A stretch of DNA of 64,000 nucleotides from Opisthorchis felineus (Eukaryota > Platyhelminthes > Trematoda > Opisthorchiida > Opisthorchiidae), in contig SJOL01006477.1 of assembly GCA_004794785.1 (NCBI GenBank), positions 424,194 through 488,193 on the forward strand, read 5' to 3'. A program made the translations under genes and the position numbers. Positions 47,104 through 59,699 of this stretch are shown one piece after another (the first letter of the stretch is position 1; every line of letters begins with the position of its first letter). The notes beneath the pieces are model-generated. The model worked only from the letters and a program-made list of their open reading frames with translations, did not search any database and was not told the origin of the DNA.

Positions 47104-47687
47104 CAGTTTTCGACTGCAACGCATAACTGAACATTAGGGCATTCGTCATTCAGTGGCAGTTATCAACAATTTCCATCGTTTTGCTGAAAGTTTACGAATT
47201 CTTATTTGTCAAAACCTCTTTAACTCGAGCTGCAGATTTTTATGTCTTTTTGTAAGCATTCACAGTCCCGCTGCACTATTCACTTTAGTCCACTGGTTTT
47301 TATCGCTTATTGCGAAATGGGTAAAATCGTGTATATTCAATATGAAATCCAGTTGAGAATCCAGCAAACATTACTGAAAACACTCACTGCTACCGATACT
47401 TTACCTAATTGTGCTACACAAAAAGGGACATTTGCAGCCGATTGAAGGGTAAGGAATACAGCTAAAGTTGGTGCAGCACTCCAGAAGGTAAAAATGTTTA
47501 TGCTCACTATTCGTGCAACCGAAGGATTTTCTCTCCGTGGTTAGGACCGGGACCCTGTTACAAATAAAGTCTAAAATGTAGTGAATTGAATTTTACGCAG
47601 GATAAACAGTTAGGAAACTGCGCACCAGGATTGGTGAGCACAAGCGGTGCACAGGCATACTATTAAAATACAATTAAAAACTGTCCA

Positions 47688-47894
47688 ATGGCTGGTCGTG
47701 CACTTGACGCTAGACGTGAGATAGATTTGGGAAACAGAAAAAGACTTGAGGTGAAGGTTAAGACTTACATCACAGGACTGGCGCCAGAAAAGGAAATCAG
47801 TGTAAGAATTGAAAGCGTGCGTACAGTGGTTTTACGTCAGCCCACATGCAACTTCGTGCAGTTATCAACGAATTTATCTCTGTCTGAAGTGTAA
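47688..47894 (+). other. Unrecognised 68-codon open frame
   Basis: This frame has a coding-like, charged composition (KRLEVKVKTYITGLAPEKEI) with no competing frame. There is no acceptor-like sequence tightly upstream: the preceding bases are AT-rich and purine-rich. I do not recognise it, and it has no second copy in the window. Confidence 0.2.
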
Positions 47895-48051
47895 AGCCTG
47901 AGCTGGCCGAAATTCATTGAATATTGTCTTCACAAATTGAATTGTCTTAGAATTTACTGATCCACACAGATCAACGAGTGTGTACGCAACCCCAAGATGG
48001 GTGTCCAACTAAGTTTCTCTAAACTTGAATGACAAGTACCTAAAACCCTAT

Positions 48052-48332
48052 TCAATTTGATAATAATCCCCCAACGCACCTGTTGCGACTACTAGTCGTC
48101 CACACTAACCAACACAGATTAAGTATGGCAGTTGAAAGGACCTCGCTGATTGGTTCTCGGTCTGAATTAAACTCGGTCGAACCGATAAATTGTTCACTTG
48201 TCCTGGCGAAGCTTCTGGTCCAAAAACCAGCAACTTCACCGATTGTGACGACGACTTCTTGATGCGTCCAAAACGTTTCCCAACCGATTGAATGTTGTCC
48301 CATGTTTCATTCTGAACGATAGTAAAAACCAA
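48052..48332 (-). repeat. Relatively intact minus-strand segment, probable repeat fragment
   Basis: Two overlapping minus-strand frames (83 codons at 48303-48052 and 75 codons at 48332-48105) stay open over the same 250 bases, and the segment is GC-richer than its flanks. The peptides (for example NSDREPISEVLSTA) have a clean, undecayed look unlike most of the window. I associate such sequence with recently inserted repeats but cannot name a family, and I found no second copy here. Confidence 0.3.
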
Positions 48333-48724
48333 ACACTTTTATCGAAGTAACCCTAGTTACATATAGATGAAAAGTCCTGAACTGTTGAAGAGTTTGCAGC
48401 AACTTTGTAAGTAGCTTTATATCAATAAGGTAGTGTTACTTTTGAATGCAGAGTGAGGAAAAATGAGAACCGAGGCCGTCCGGATTCACTCGTCTTGCTG
48501 GTACTTGGATTTCTTAGATTTTCCTGCAATAGGACACCTTACTTCTTTGTACCGTCTGTTAATGAGCAGGGCATGATTTACAGTAGATTTGTTAATGAGA
48601 GAAAATGAACTATTTTAAGTGGTGGTGTTACCCCCTAATTATTTTTGTACTTAAGTAGAAAATACTTCAGAAAGTTTGGTGAAATTAGGTTAACTGAAAC
48701 AAAACCTGTTGGTCATGAGTTCCT

Positions 48725-48976
48725 TTACCGGTGATAATAATTTAGGGTTTCTAAAGGGGGTGTTGGTGTACTCCAAGGTGAACAACTGGGGATTACACTA
48801 TAAGCAGACACACTCCAGCTACCACCTAACACGTCAGCCAACTCGGTATCCATAGGATCGTCTAGTTCAATAGCAGCTGCATTCGTGTAGCATCCTGTCG
48901 CAAACCCACCCCTGCACGTAATCGTGCTTCGCCAATCACACACAAGTGCATCATTTACGTAACGCTTGTTACTCAC
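48725..48976 (-). repeat. Second clean minus-strand segment, probable repeat fragment
   Basis: An 83-codon minus-strand frame with no antisense competitor, GC-richer than its flanks, including CYTNAAAIELDDPMDTEL and a C-terminal Pro-rich tail. It lies 400 bases from the segment at 48052-48332 on the same strand, so both may belong to one broken element. The family is not recognised. Confidence 0.3.
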
Positions 48977-48979
48977 CGG

Positions 48980-50265
48980 TTCATTCTAAATGCCCAATAA
49001 TCGTACAAAGTAACCGTTTCCGTTTCGGTTCGAACATACTCGTCATATTGCAGTTATACCTGTCATGGTTGAACCAATTCCTTCTTCAACCTTGGGTGAC
49101 CGGCAGGTTAGAAACATGTTCGATCCGCACCTCGTCAACTGCCTTATTATTCAGCTAAGTTTTCTAAACTCAAATTCACATGTGCACCCGGCCAAATCTA
49201 GTTTATCCGTCTCTAGGCTGCTATGAAAAAAAATTGATTCCCCTACTTCTACAGATCATTTCTTGATTCAGTAGGTCACGTAGTCAGAAATCTCTTGAGT
49301 TAGTATTGATAACCCTCTAAAAACCATTAGCGAGTGCGCTAGGCTGTCGACTAAGTACTCTATCACAATTTCCTTGAGAATTTCCATTAAAATGTGATAA
49401 TTTTTCTGTTGTACACTTGGGTTTCCTTGCTGAGGGGTTTGCATAAAGCAAACACACCGTTTTGTTCTTCTCTGATTTCACTATTTGATTGTATTTCACA
49501 CAAGTAAATTGGGCTAGTATTCACTCATCACCAGTAGATGCACGGGCCTTATTGGAGGAACCAATTGAATAATCTATTCCTGGGGTTTACTAAGGAATTC
49601 TCTGTGGTATTCTTTCGGTGTAAATAAAATCAACATTATGATAATGCAGATCTTTTAATTCTCAGCTATGGGCAGCCAGACTTATTTACTAGTCCACAGG
49701 ACCTCGGCAATTCGGTCTGTTGATCGGATGGATGTTCTCAGGCACTATATTCTGCACTGATGTACATGGAGCTACCTGTGCAGAGACCTGTATACGTTAT
49801 TTTCTTGGCGAATGTTTAAAAAAATTGTTGACTTTCAAGCAGTAGTAAACAACGAGACACCACTTTATATTTCAGTCTGTCGTAGGAAAATAGCCATCCC
49901 TGATGTACGTCAGGTTTTTAGCTATTATTGTTTCCGATTGTCTCTACCAGCTACTGCTGGCCGTTTTGGCGACGTTCTATTAAAAGAGGCTTGATATTTG
50001 GTAGAATGGTAGAAAATTTAAATTATGGGAAATGTTCCAAGGGATAAAAGCTAATGCTACATTAATGCTAGACGCAAGCACCCTTTTTGTGATACCTCAA
50101 GATTTTGGTGTTCCACTTCGGCTTATTCCCCTAGGCTTTGTAAAGGAAGCAGCGCAAGTTAAGGAGGCATCATGTAACCAATTCAAAGGCAGTCCGACCC
50201 AAAGATGCCGTCTGCTTGATGGCATTGTTTCACCCATTCACATACCTCAGTGGGAAACCTGACTT
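48980..50265. other. Interval with short frames, no gene recognised
   Basis: Frames at 48946-49158 (plus, 70 codons), 49317-49499 (minus, 60), 49812-49994 (plus, 60) and 50032-50262 (plus, 76). The last reads coding-like (TLFVIPQDFGVPLRLIPLGF) but is not identifiable and ends at the ATGCAT-rich patch. Confidence 0.35.
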
Positions 50266-50267
50266 CC

Positions 50268-50325
50268 CAATGCATATGATGTATGCATCCATGTATTTAT
50301 GATGCATATGGTGTTCTATGCATAT
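50268..50325. repeat. ATGCAT/ATGTAT-rich low-complexity patch
   Basis: 'atgcat', 'atgtat' and 'gatgcatatg' units recur several times in about 60 bases, partly as short inverted repeats. It is a simple-sequence patch and no protein site is implied. Confidence 0.7.
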
Positions 50326-50329
50326 TCAA

Positions 50330-53300
50330 ACGTATGGTGGCCAAACTGTGAAAAAGGAAGTATACACTGAGATGGCTAGGTTCAGATCTGCACCTTGCGG
50401 ATTTCTGCAAAGCAGACCTCAGCTTATTTGGCTAGAAACAGTGCACCGGGTTCCTATTGATTGTGAGCGATGCACGTGCCTTATTGAGAGATATTCATAC
50501 TCAACTCAGCGTCAAACTGTTATTCTTGACTGTATTATTTACTAATTATTTACTTTACTGCTGAATAATATTTGGCACGACAGCAAAGCCACGTTTGTGA
50601 AATTTCTAGACAAAAGATCAAGTCGCCGGAGACTCACACGCACAATGGGTCATATGACGCTCAATCATCCCAACAGAATAGCTTCAACCTTGGGCTCATA
50701 GAAAACTTGATTTCAGCAACTTTGGAAAGATTAAAATATCACTTTCGAAAAACAATACATCAGCCTTAAGAAGAGGCAACATAAAACACAATCATTTGTT
50801 TTTCCTATGGTAATTAAGTATTCGAGCGGGCAGAAAAGGCTGTGGCTTTTGTTTGTCCTTCAGTTTCAGTTTACGAACATGAAGGGGTAACCGACTGGAA
50901 CTCCCACAAGTCCATCTTCACTTCAGTTTACGACCACAAAATATGTAAAGCAAACTAACGGTTGTTTAAAAGCTAATACGGATATGGATGTCGTGCGTTT
51001 GACTAGTCGGCCGCATCAGCGCTAGCTGTCACACGAAGTTCTTCTTAGTACATAGTCCATGCTGGACACCGCAGTGCCTAGGACCCTCGTTCTGACAGAG
51101 TTTAGCAAATTTGCCGGCACTCTGTAGTTTCATCTAAAGGATGTTGCGGTATTGACGTAGTTTCCCGTGTCCACTGAATGAGCCAAGATAGAACAGCTGA
51201 TGGTACGCAGTTGTCCCTTCTTTAATCGGTTTAGGTGATGTCCAGAAATTCGTCCTCACAGTTGCCTATTTGTTCGAAAAACAACTGTCTCCGTTGAAGC
51301 GAAAAAGTGACGTATTCATGTCCATGGAATCAATTTGGACAGTCTGTTTTCATTTGTGTCCGTTTATTTTCAAGCTTATAAAGGAGACACCTTTTTGAAG
51401 GGATCCGAGAAGTGATCTTAAAAATGTTCTCTCGAAACCTCTTTATAGTATTTCCGTAGTTACGTTACTTTTAAAAGGCAGGCGCAGGTTAACACCCGTT
51501 TCTTATAACAGTTGTTCTGGAAGCATGCAATCCATATGCGTTTCAAGAATTTCTCCTGAATACCGGGTTTCTAGATATGTTTGCCAGAATCTTAGCCCCT
51601 TTCGTAGAGTTTCGACTAAAAAACTCTTTCTGGGCCCGTCAAAAACTACGCATCAAGGTCTGTATGGGTTTACGTGGCACAAAGCTGAAAACGTGTGCCT
51701 AATGGTCTGTCGACCTTGGTTTGCAGAAAATCTTTTGTTTTATTTGCTCTTCTTGAGATTCGTTGCTAGTGCATTCAGAAGAGGTTATCTGTCTTCTGAT
51801 TAACCTCACATGAAAATAAGTCGCACGAACGTGCCTTGTCAAATGGTATCCACAATCGAAAGGTAGTAGTCAGGTTAGGAAATTCAGCCATGGTTAGTTT
51901 GACTAGAGGATAAATGTCAACTTATGGCAAACTAGATAACATTTTCTTCATACTTCATTGCTACTCAGTGGACCAGGACAGTTTGAGGTTTGTCGCATAA
52001 ACAACTGCATAAAACAATCTACATACAACAAAACTCATAAACTGAGCTGTCGGAGCACGAAACGGTTTGCTACACTTTGTTTCATCTCTCGACAGACCTT
52101 TTCGGGCAACCAAATTAGACCGGGATCGTCAGCGAACTGGTACCTTCTTGGAGCAAGTTTAACACTGAGATAGGTTACAGAAGACAACGCAGAATTTTTG
52201 GGAATAGGTTTTGCTATGTGCGGCTAATTTGGGAAGGACTAATGTGCGTCAGATCTAACATGACTCTGGGTTACAGCCTCAATGTGTTTACACCAGGCGT
52301 ACCCAATTCGCTCAAGTCCAGCTTTACTCGTTGCAGTTGATTTGGACAGCTCTATGCAATCCGTTATTTAATCAATAGCAGTACAACTACTGATTATGTA
52401 AAAGTGGTCGAAATCTGATCATTTGGTCGCGCACCAAACAAGCTTACAATATCAGTTTACCTACAGTCATCACTCTCTTGGGTACAGTCTGCTACAGCCA
52501 CAATTCTGTTGAAAAAGTTTCGATGTTCAAAGGGTGTAGTGGTGTAGTGAAATGTGGTTTGACTAATAAAGTACAAAAAAACGGGGACATTAGCGAGGGT
52601 TTGCTATGGGAAGCTGGATCACGGACATATCATTAGCCTCATTAATTTCCTGCTGACAGTCCAAACATGTCTCGTAACGGAATTGCTAATGTAGTTCCAA
52701 ATGTCAGACGAACATGGTGCTCAAATTCAGACATTTTTCTGGTACCATCTTGCACGAAGTCAGCTTGCTGCATAGTGAATAAAAGCCTAGTTTTGTAGAC
52801 GATTCGAAACCATTACTATATGCTAATTCACCCGTCACAGCATACACGCATTTGACTTAGTGTCATTCGCTGACTTTGCCACTTATTCGCTTATACCTTT
52901 ACATTTTGGGCTAATTCCAATAGGCCTAGTAGAATAGCCTCCACTAGACTTGTAATCCGAAAATACTGCGAACATTTACACAGTACCCGAAGTCAAACCG
53001 CACGAATATACTTTCGTCAGCATACGGATCTGCACCTGGGTGAGTTGATTGGGTCAGTGAATTATGGTATTGTGAGACGACTGAAAATACCAGTGAAAGT
53101 TACGGTAAGAACAATGGTAGCTGGTGAAAATTTTTCCTGTGATTGATCATCATGGATAATGTACCGCAAATTTATATGATAGTAGTCAGAAATCATTTGC
53201 ATGATTACATGCCTTCAAGGGAAAGTCAGAAGAGGAGGAAGTACTACATGGATCACCGACTTAAGCTGATAATGTCACTGGGTCAGTGGATCAAACCAAT

Positions 53301-55985
53301 TACGTCGTAGTCCGGTAAAGTCATGGAACGGGACCAGGTGTTAGGTTAGCCTAGATGTAGCGTTTTTCCAGGTTTTTTGGAAATAAAGGCCAGGTTATTT
53401 AGCTAGATTCCACTCTAACAATTTGATTCTATCTAACAGAGACACTCGGTTCATATGTACTCTTTATATGTTTGTTTTCGGTCATATACTGTGGTAGTAG
53501 GGAAAAGCAGGTGTTAGACGATTTGTGTGAGCCCAGTCAATTGTCACCGAGCAGTGTTTGCAGAAAGACCAGCTCTAGTGCAATCACAAGCCGCTCATAC
53601 TGCAACCCGGACTGTCAACAACTGCGGAGGTCATTTGAATCCGGTCACCTTAACCAAACTGCTGTGTTCAAGGGATATCTGTAACACCTTTGATCTTATG
53701 CTGGCCTACTGGCTATTTTAATTAGATGGCCTAGCCTGAACGTGATGTAATTAATAGGGTTCGTTCAGTACCTATTGCAATCCATTTGGTGCGGTCATCT
53801 GTTCACCCCCTCCTCCTTCGTTTTACACATTAACCCAATCATACACGAGTGTTTGTTAGTATCAGATACATTTTTAGTATGTTAGCCAAGATGACAGATC
53901 ACAAAAACGTTTGTGCGGTTTGCCGTGAATTGCGGTACTATACCACTAAGTGGACACACAGTAATGGAGTATGTTAAAATGTATCCAACATAGGGACCAA
54001 AAGATGCTCGTCAGAGGTACTTTCTTCTTCCAGAATCAAGTCTCTTCTAATCATATGTTATTCCTGCATATTGGCAGTACACATGCCATCCTGACCGAAA
54101 CATACGGAACGACTGAACTAGCGGTAGATTCCATTGTAACTATTTCGGCTAAACACAGCTCAGTCTGTTGTAACATTTGTTTGTTTATGATCGATTTCAC
54201 CGTACCAGCTTCATAGTTGCTTCCATGTTGGAAACTCAAAGTTTCTAGGCTTGTATTATATAGCTGATTCTCAGTATTCAGTTGGAGGACATAACTCGTG
54301 TGATAGTGGCAAATTCTGCAAAAGATAAATTTTGTTAGCAAGTTCTGGTCCAGTGAATTGATTTTGAAAAAATTAACGGTATATTTCGGTCCATCAGGGA
54401 AAACGAAGCATGATGACTATCCACAAGACACCAAATAATTGTAAATTCTTCATCCTTATGGGTTGGAATCTACATGGTTGGTTGATATCCCTGTTCGTGG
54501 AATTTGTGGGCGTAGCTGATGGCCTAGCACAGGCTGGATGGTGTTGTAAATCGCAACGGATTCGGAGACTCAAAGGATCATCTAGACAACTTGCAGACTG
54601 AAAGGTGTTCCCTGTTGTGGGTCTTTTAAGAACAACTTTACACGCTCAATCAAAAGAAGCTGCTCTTTGATTCATGACCACAAACCTTCTCGTAGATACT
54701 TTTGTACACTTGTTCTACTTGAGAGAAGCAAACACTGAAATCGAAAGAATTCCATTTGTCACCTTTGAAATTCCATCCCTAACAGATTGTCTTTCTTCCA
54801 TCCACTTCATTTCAGTAAAATATTATATCTGTCTATAGTTTGTATATTCCTCTGGTAATGATCGTCTGAAATAGGATATGATGAAAACATCCATTACTGT
54901 AGATTATATCCGGCAGAAAAAGCAGTCGTATCAAAATTCTAACGATTGTTCTTTCCGTGCACTTATTCTAGTGCCAATGCGCAGATGAAGCGCTTAGGAC
55001 TACAAGATGCCCCAAAGAGCACAACATTCATTTTGAGTGAAACAGTGGGTGCAAAGGGACCCGTTCCAGAACATCATAAGTTAACATCTAAACACTGATC
55101 TTTATTTAGGTACCATACTGGTGTGTCCTTAGGCTGGGTGAACAAGTGGTGCATAGTGTACAGATATAGCTAGATGTGACTTCAAACTGATAGCTAAGCC
55201 AATGTGGAGCGGAAAGCCACAGCTTGTCACATCTAAACAAATAAGCGCTTTGGTCCCTGGGGTTGACATTTTATCACTCTTCATTTTCAGGCTCAACACA
55301 TGTGGACTACGTAAAGTTAAGTAAGGTGCGGTATCGTGCAAGCAACTATCGGTTGTTCTGTCTGGGCCATCTGTTCTAATTTTTCGGCTGAGCAGATCAA
55401 TAATTTGACTAGAATAAAGGCAGGCAGTCCGAAGATATCAGGTGAGTATCCTCTCGGTCAAAAGTCAGCTGACATCCCGGCATTATCCATAGCCGAACCT
55501 CGGTTATACACTGACCACTACTGCATCCGTCCTCATCTAGCACTTTATTTTGAGCAACACAACTCTTCGATTTTAGCGATAAGTGAAACCCTGCTAATCA
55601 AATTTCATACATGACGATTAGTTGCGCAGTCTTTTGAAGGAAAAGAGTTGATTGCCGTAGTATCGTTCAGATGATCTGTAGAAGTCAGTCAGTCATTTTC
55701 TTTCAGGACTGCTTCTACGTTGATTTGTACTTAAACCAAATGCTGCAGTCCCACGATGAGAAACACTAGTAAAAGTATACACATAGCACGATATATTTAT
55801 CATATCAGTTCTGGTGAAATGGGTGAATCTAATAGTGTCTTAATCGGACAAAATTATTTCCGATTATTGAAGAGCAACTCACCGTTGTATTCACTATACT
55901 ATAGCTCATGACCTTAGTGTACTGTGCAGATTCCACGAGAATGGGATGAAATGCACTCTGCGAGTTGACCTTCATTTTATCTGAA
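50330..55985. other. Long interval, no gene recognised
   Basis: About 5.6 kb with scattered frames of 60-96 codons: 50318-50545, 50572-50769, 51525-51803, 51958-52173, 53472-53721, 53971-54216 against 54051-54341, 54410-54601, 55129-55341 and 55336-55614. Several read coding-like in part, but none shows a known domain and they change frame and strand. I could not align the stretch to units A-C. No RNA gene or clear repeat was seen. Confidence 0.35.
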
Positions 55986-55986
55986 G

Positions 55987-56302
55987 TTACCGCATGGCTT
56001 TGGTGATGGACTGACTGAATACTGAACTCTCATGTGGGCTCGAACCCTGTTCCCTAGAACTTGACCTTACCGGAACTAACAATGGCAAGCAGCCCGACTG
56101 AAAACAGTAAATCTGCTCTACTACAAGAAACCGATGTGTCAGGCGGTCTGGGGATAAACTCGTACTGCTTGCTGCAGCAGAATTGTAGGAGTGTCTCCAG
56201 TGCAACCAGCACGTGTGCAGTGCAGTGGCTGTCAAAGTTCCGTATCGTGCTTCTTGCGCCCTTTGATACGGCAATTGAAGTCAGGTAGTAGAATTGGGAC
56301 AA
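55987..56302 (-). mobile_element. Minus-strand repeat with a B-box-like motif
   Basis: The minus strand carries 'cagggttcgagccc' (56050-56037), a good RNA polymerase III B-box match. Two overlapping minus-strand frames (95 codons at 56274-55987 and 82 codons at 56302-56054) and one plus-strand frame are open across it. The 95-codon frame includes REQGSSPHESSVFSQSITKA; from memory such peptides recur in hypothetical proteins of trematodes, which points to a multicopy repeat rather than a gene. I have not verified this. The segment is GC-richer and less decayed than the flanks, so it probably inserted recently. Confidence 0.5.
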
Positions 56303-56309
56303 CCGAAAT

Positions 56310-56690
56310 ATGGCCTTACTTCTAGCTGCCTACTCGAAAGAATTCGCTTTGATTTGTGTGACGCAAAACGTCCGACAAAATGAAAGGCCTTTATTCTGAT
56401 CTGGAACCGGGAGAGTTAAAGCTTCCGAACAAAGATGGATAAGGTGGTCCTAAAATGCAGACTGCTACTTTCACGAAAATATCAAAAATTACACAGCTTT
56501 ATGTGGAACTCGGCTGGCTGGTAGACGCTGGATGCAAATGGTTGATTTTCGGTATATTTTCCAACGAACCAGGAGGCCGTCGATAATATGTACCAGAGCT
56601 GTGTCACTCTTCTACCCAAACATAAACTTTGGTCATACTTGGCTAGGTTACCCAATGTGACGGGAGTGTTAACAGTTACTATCTGCACCT
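56310..56690. other. Short interval, no gene recognised
   Basis: A 68-codon minus-strand frame (56482-56688), unrecognised. Nothing else seen. Confidence 0.4.
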
Positions 56691-56695
56691 AGATA

Positions 56696-57013
56696 ATGGC
56701 CGATAAAAGCTGGACATATCTTGAAAAGCTGCGTATACATTTCACCGCCAGCTTGTATGCACTATGCTTGTGCTATGTTCCAAACTGTAGTGGAGTGCAC
56801 TATGTTGAAGATGATTTGCCGAAAGCACGCTCTTTGGCTTTGCAAACCCAGGATAGACCGATAAAATTCAAACGTATGAGAAACGTTTATTCTTATACCA
56901 AGTTAAGTCAATACCAGAATCCTACAAGTTTGTTAATGGACGGGCAAACAAGCCATCTTCGGCAGAAAAGATGCACAAGAATTTTCTCCCAGTTCAGCGA
57001 AAGTTACCAGTAA
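56696..57013 (+). other. Unrecognised 105-codon open frame
   Basis: The frame opens MADKSWTYLEKL with a purine-rich context before the ATG. It has a Cys/Tyr-rich segment (residues about 20-35, mildly hydrophobic) followed by a basic, soluble half. No antisense competitor. No domain recognised and no other copy in the window. Possibly an exon, possibly chance. Confidence 0.25.
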
Positions 57014-57019
57014 AATGTT

Positions 57020-59230
57020 GAGTTTCTAGATGTGGTGTATGGTACCTTGAAAATTGCTCGATGAATAGGCACAGAACTTAGTAGGGCAAGGCTGAATATA
57101 GTTGAGTCACGTTGGGCCTTAATGCAACCATCTCCATAGTTCACACTTATCAAGCTGGGTTCCAAATAAATAGGGAAAAATTGTTAGTGCTGATGTAGTT
57201 CATGACAGCCACTTTTCTGTAGAACGGTCCACAATGACGCTCTCCACTTAGTCCGGCGGACATCCACAGACATGGCTTGAAAATATTGGTTTCTTGTTCG
57301 ACACTTTTGTAACATCAAAATAGAAAGATCTGTGTGGATGCCTACATTGAATCTCTTCAATGATTTAAATTACTTTGCAGAATCACTCCTTGCAAACACA
57401 AAATATCGGACGAAATTTGGCAAAACCTGAATTTATGGCATAAAGTTGTGTATAATTGTACAGATTTTATTGGTCATGCAATCACCCGTGTAAGTTTATC
57501 GTTAGAAGTAAATATGTCAGCCCCAGGTTTGGCTGGGGTTCCACGAGGCATTGCGTGTTTGGAATAACCTTACTAGGTTAGATTAAATTATCGAGTAGAT
57601 ACGTCATTTGGAATGAAGTAACGTTTGTGTGGGAGAGTAGGCCTGCTCAGCCAAGAGAGCTGATTGCCCTTGTGTAGTACAAAGTGAACCGCAATCTAAA
57701 ATCACTGCAACCGCAAAAGTATGCTAGTTGTCTTCAGCAATCTATTGTTCTCAAGCATGACATACTGACGTTAATCTTGTTTTTTAAAATTAAGCTAAAA
57801 AAAAGCAAGTATATGCACACACAAAATGCAAACTGCATAACCAGCATCTATCAAGCTAGCAGAGCACACCATTTCTATGCTGGAAAACAGAAATTGTTCT
57901 GTCTGGAAATCCAACGAACGCTAACGCGATTTTCCCAATCTGGCTGCTGGTTGGAGTGTCTAATGCAACGCGTTTGATATAGGTTGTCGGGCAAACGGTC
58001 AACAATTTTGGCATTTGGTAATTCCCCCAAAAACACGTAGTCTCGAGACGGAGTAAATTCGTGCTCTGCTATGGTAAGCGCACACACTTTGCACAGGATA
58101 ACTGCGGCTGAATTAGACACGAGATAATAAACAAGAGATAATTGTTGTTCTACTAACTTAGGTTGTTACCGTGAAGAACAATATCAACGGATCTGTGTTA
58201 CTTCAATGATTTCGCTGGCTTAAAGTAATTAATAGGAAAGTATATTTAAGGAGAACACCTCCCATGGTTGGTAAATTGAGATTTCGGAAGCATTAGGCTC
58301 TCTAATCCGGGACAAATTTGAGTAGAAATGTTGGTGATGGATAGTCCAACTGACGCAACCGGATATGAAGCGACCGGTTCCAACCAGCCTTTTGGTCAAT
58401 ATCATATTTTTAGCGAAAATTGGATAACATTTATGTAGCTTTTACAGAGAACGGAGGACAATAAAAACCGGTTTCAACCGTGTGAAAAAGCATAGGAAAG
58501 AAGCAAATATTTAGATACAAATTCCGACTTCAGTGAAACGATAAACAAATGTTTCCAACCCACTGTTTACTGTTGATTAGGCTTATTCAAGAGTAAAGTT
58601 TCTGACTACACCAAGTTAGCAGAAACGCTTATATCGCCCTCAATACTCCGGAATCAGTCAGCCGTTTACAATACTTGCCATGGATTGCGGATCGGCGTCC
58701 CATTGCGGTTTTATGTAGCCATTTTTGTTTAATCTCTGCCTTGGATTTCAAGACGTGGGAATACGCTTTAGTGCCAAATAAACTGCTAGATTACCAAAAG
58801 CCAAAGGTGAGCTGAGCAATCAAAATGGTCCTGTCTGTTTCATTCTTGAATACAAATAGGAAGTTTTCTCATCAGCTAATTGCACTAATTTCTTGGGCCA
58901 CCAAAGAATTTATGTAATAATGCTGCACGACATAATGGCTCATTTTACGTCAAGTGAATACTTGTGTAATAGAAAAGCAGACACATTTCAGAATTTTTTT
59001 AAATTTTGATATTCCATATTAGGTACTGCTGGGTAGAACGTCCGGTAAAGTGTATCGCATAAAGCTTAGTTCTTCTCAAGTTTCTCCGCATCCGTTCAAA
59101 TTTGCACATCAAGAACTTGACTGTAAACTCTCCAAAAGTTATTCAGTAAGTTGTTTCAGTAAGAAGGACACGCTCGAGATAACAATTTGCATACCAAAGC
59201 CGCGTAACACAATTTTTAATTCTAAAATCC
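57020..59230. other. Interval, no gene recognised
   Basis: Frames at 57684-57977 (plus, 97 codons) and 57875-58120 (minus, 81 codons) overlap each other. A 67-codon plus-strand frame lies at 59050-59253. None is recognised. The rest has dense stops. Confidence 0.4.
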
Positions 59231-59239
59231 GTGCGGAAA

Positions 59240-59690
59240 GAAACACCTCATAGTATGCGCCATTCTTCACTAGTGGTCATGGCAAATTTTTCCGGCGAAA
59301 AGACAGCATCTAATGGATGCACAAGAGCTACCAATACTGCGCAATACTGCAAAAACACACTTTTGCTTAAGCTCACTTTAAACAATCTACCTTCCACATT
59401 TGTTAGTGCAGACGAAATTTCGAAGGGCTAAGCACAGGTGTTCTTCTAAAAAAACTCTTCAGCAACGCACGTCTGACTGTGTTAGAAGTGAAGCTCAAAA
59501 TTTCCGAAATCATAGGCAAGTGTTACCACCAGCGCACGGCAGACAAGTACTAGTTTTGGGGTTTGAGTGTGCAGACATCTTGCTATTCCATTGACTTGAT
59601 TACTTGTGTCCAAAGTTAAGAACGATGGCCGGGCTAGCTAGGCTGGTTTGTTTAGCTGACTAGCCCATCGTGATTTCCCGGACAGCTAGT
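59240..59690 (+). mobile_element. Degenerate copy of the SINE-like repeat, 5' part (copy 5)
   Basis: The stretch 59371-59418 matches the reverse complement of 61538-61491. Both translate to closely similar peptides in the same frame (LPSTFVSADEIS here, LPTTFVSADDIL there), with several differences at third codon positions. Further on, matches to the tRNA-like core (for example 'agtactagttttggggtttgagt' near 59550) are weak. An imperfect hairpin (gggctagct at 59631-59639 with agctgactagccc at 59654-59666) lies at the far end. Only the first match is secure. Confidence 0.45.
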
Positions 59691-59699
59691 ACCATGGAT

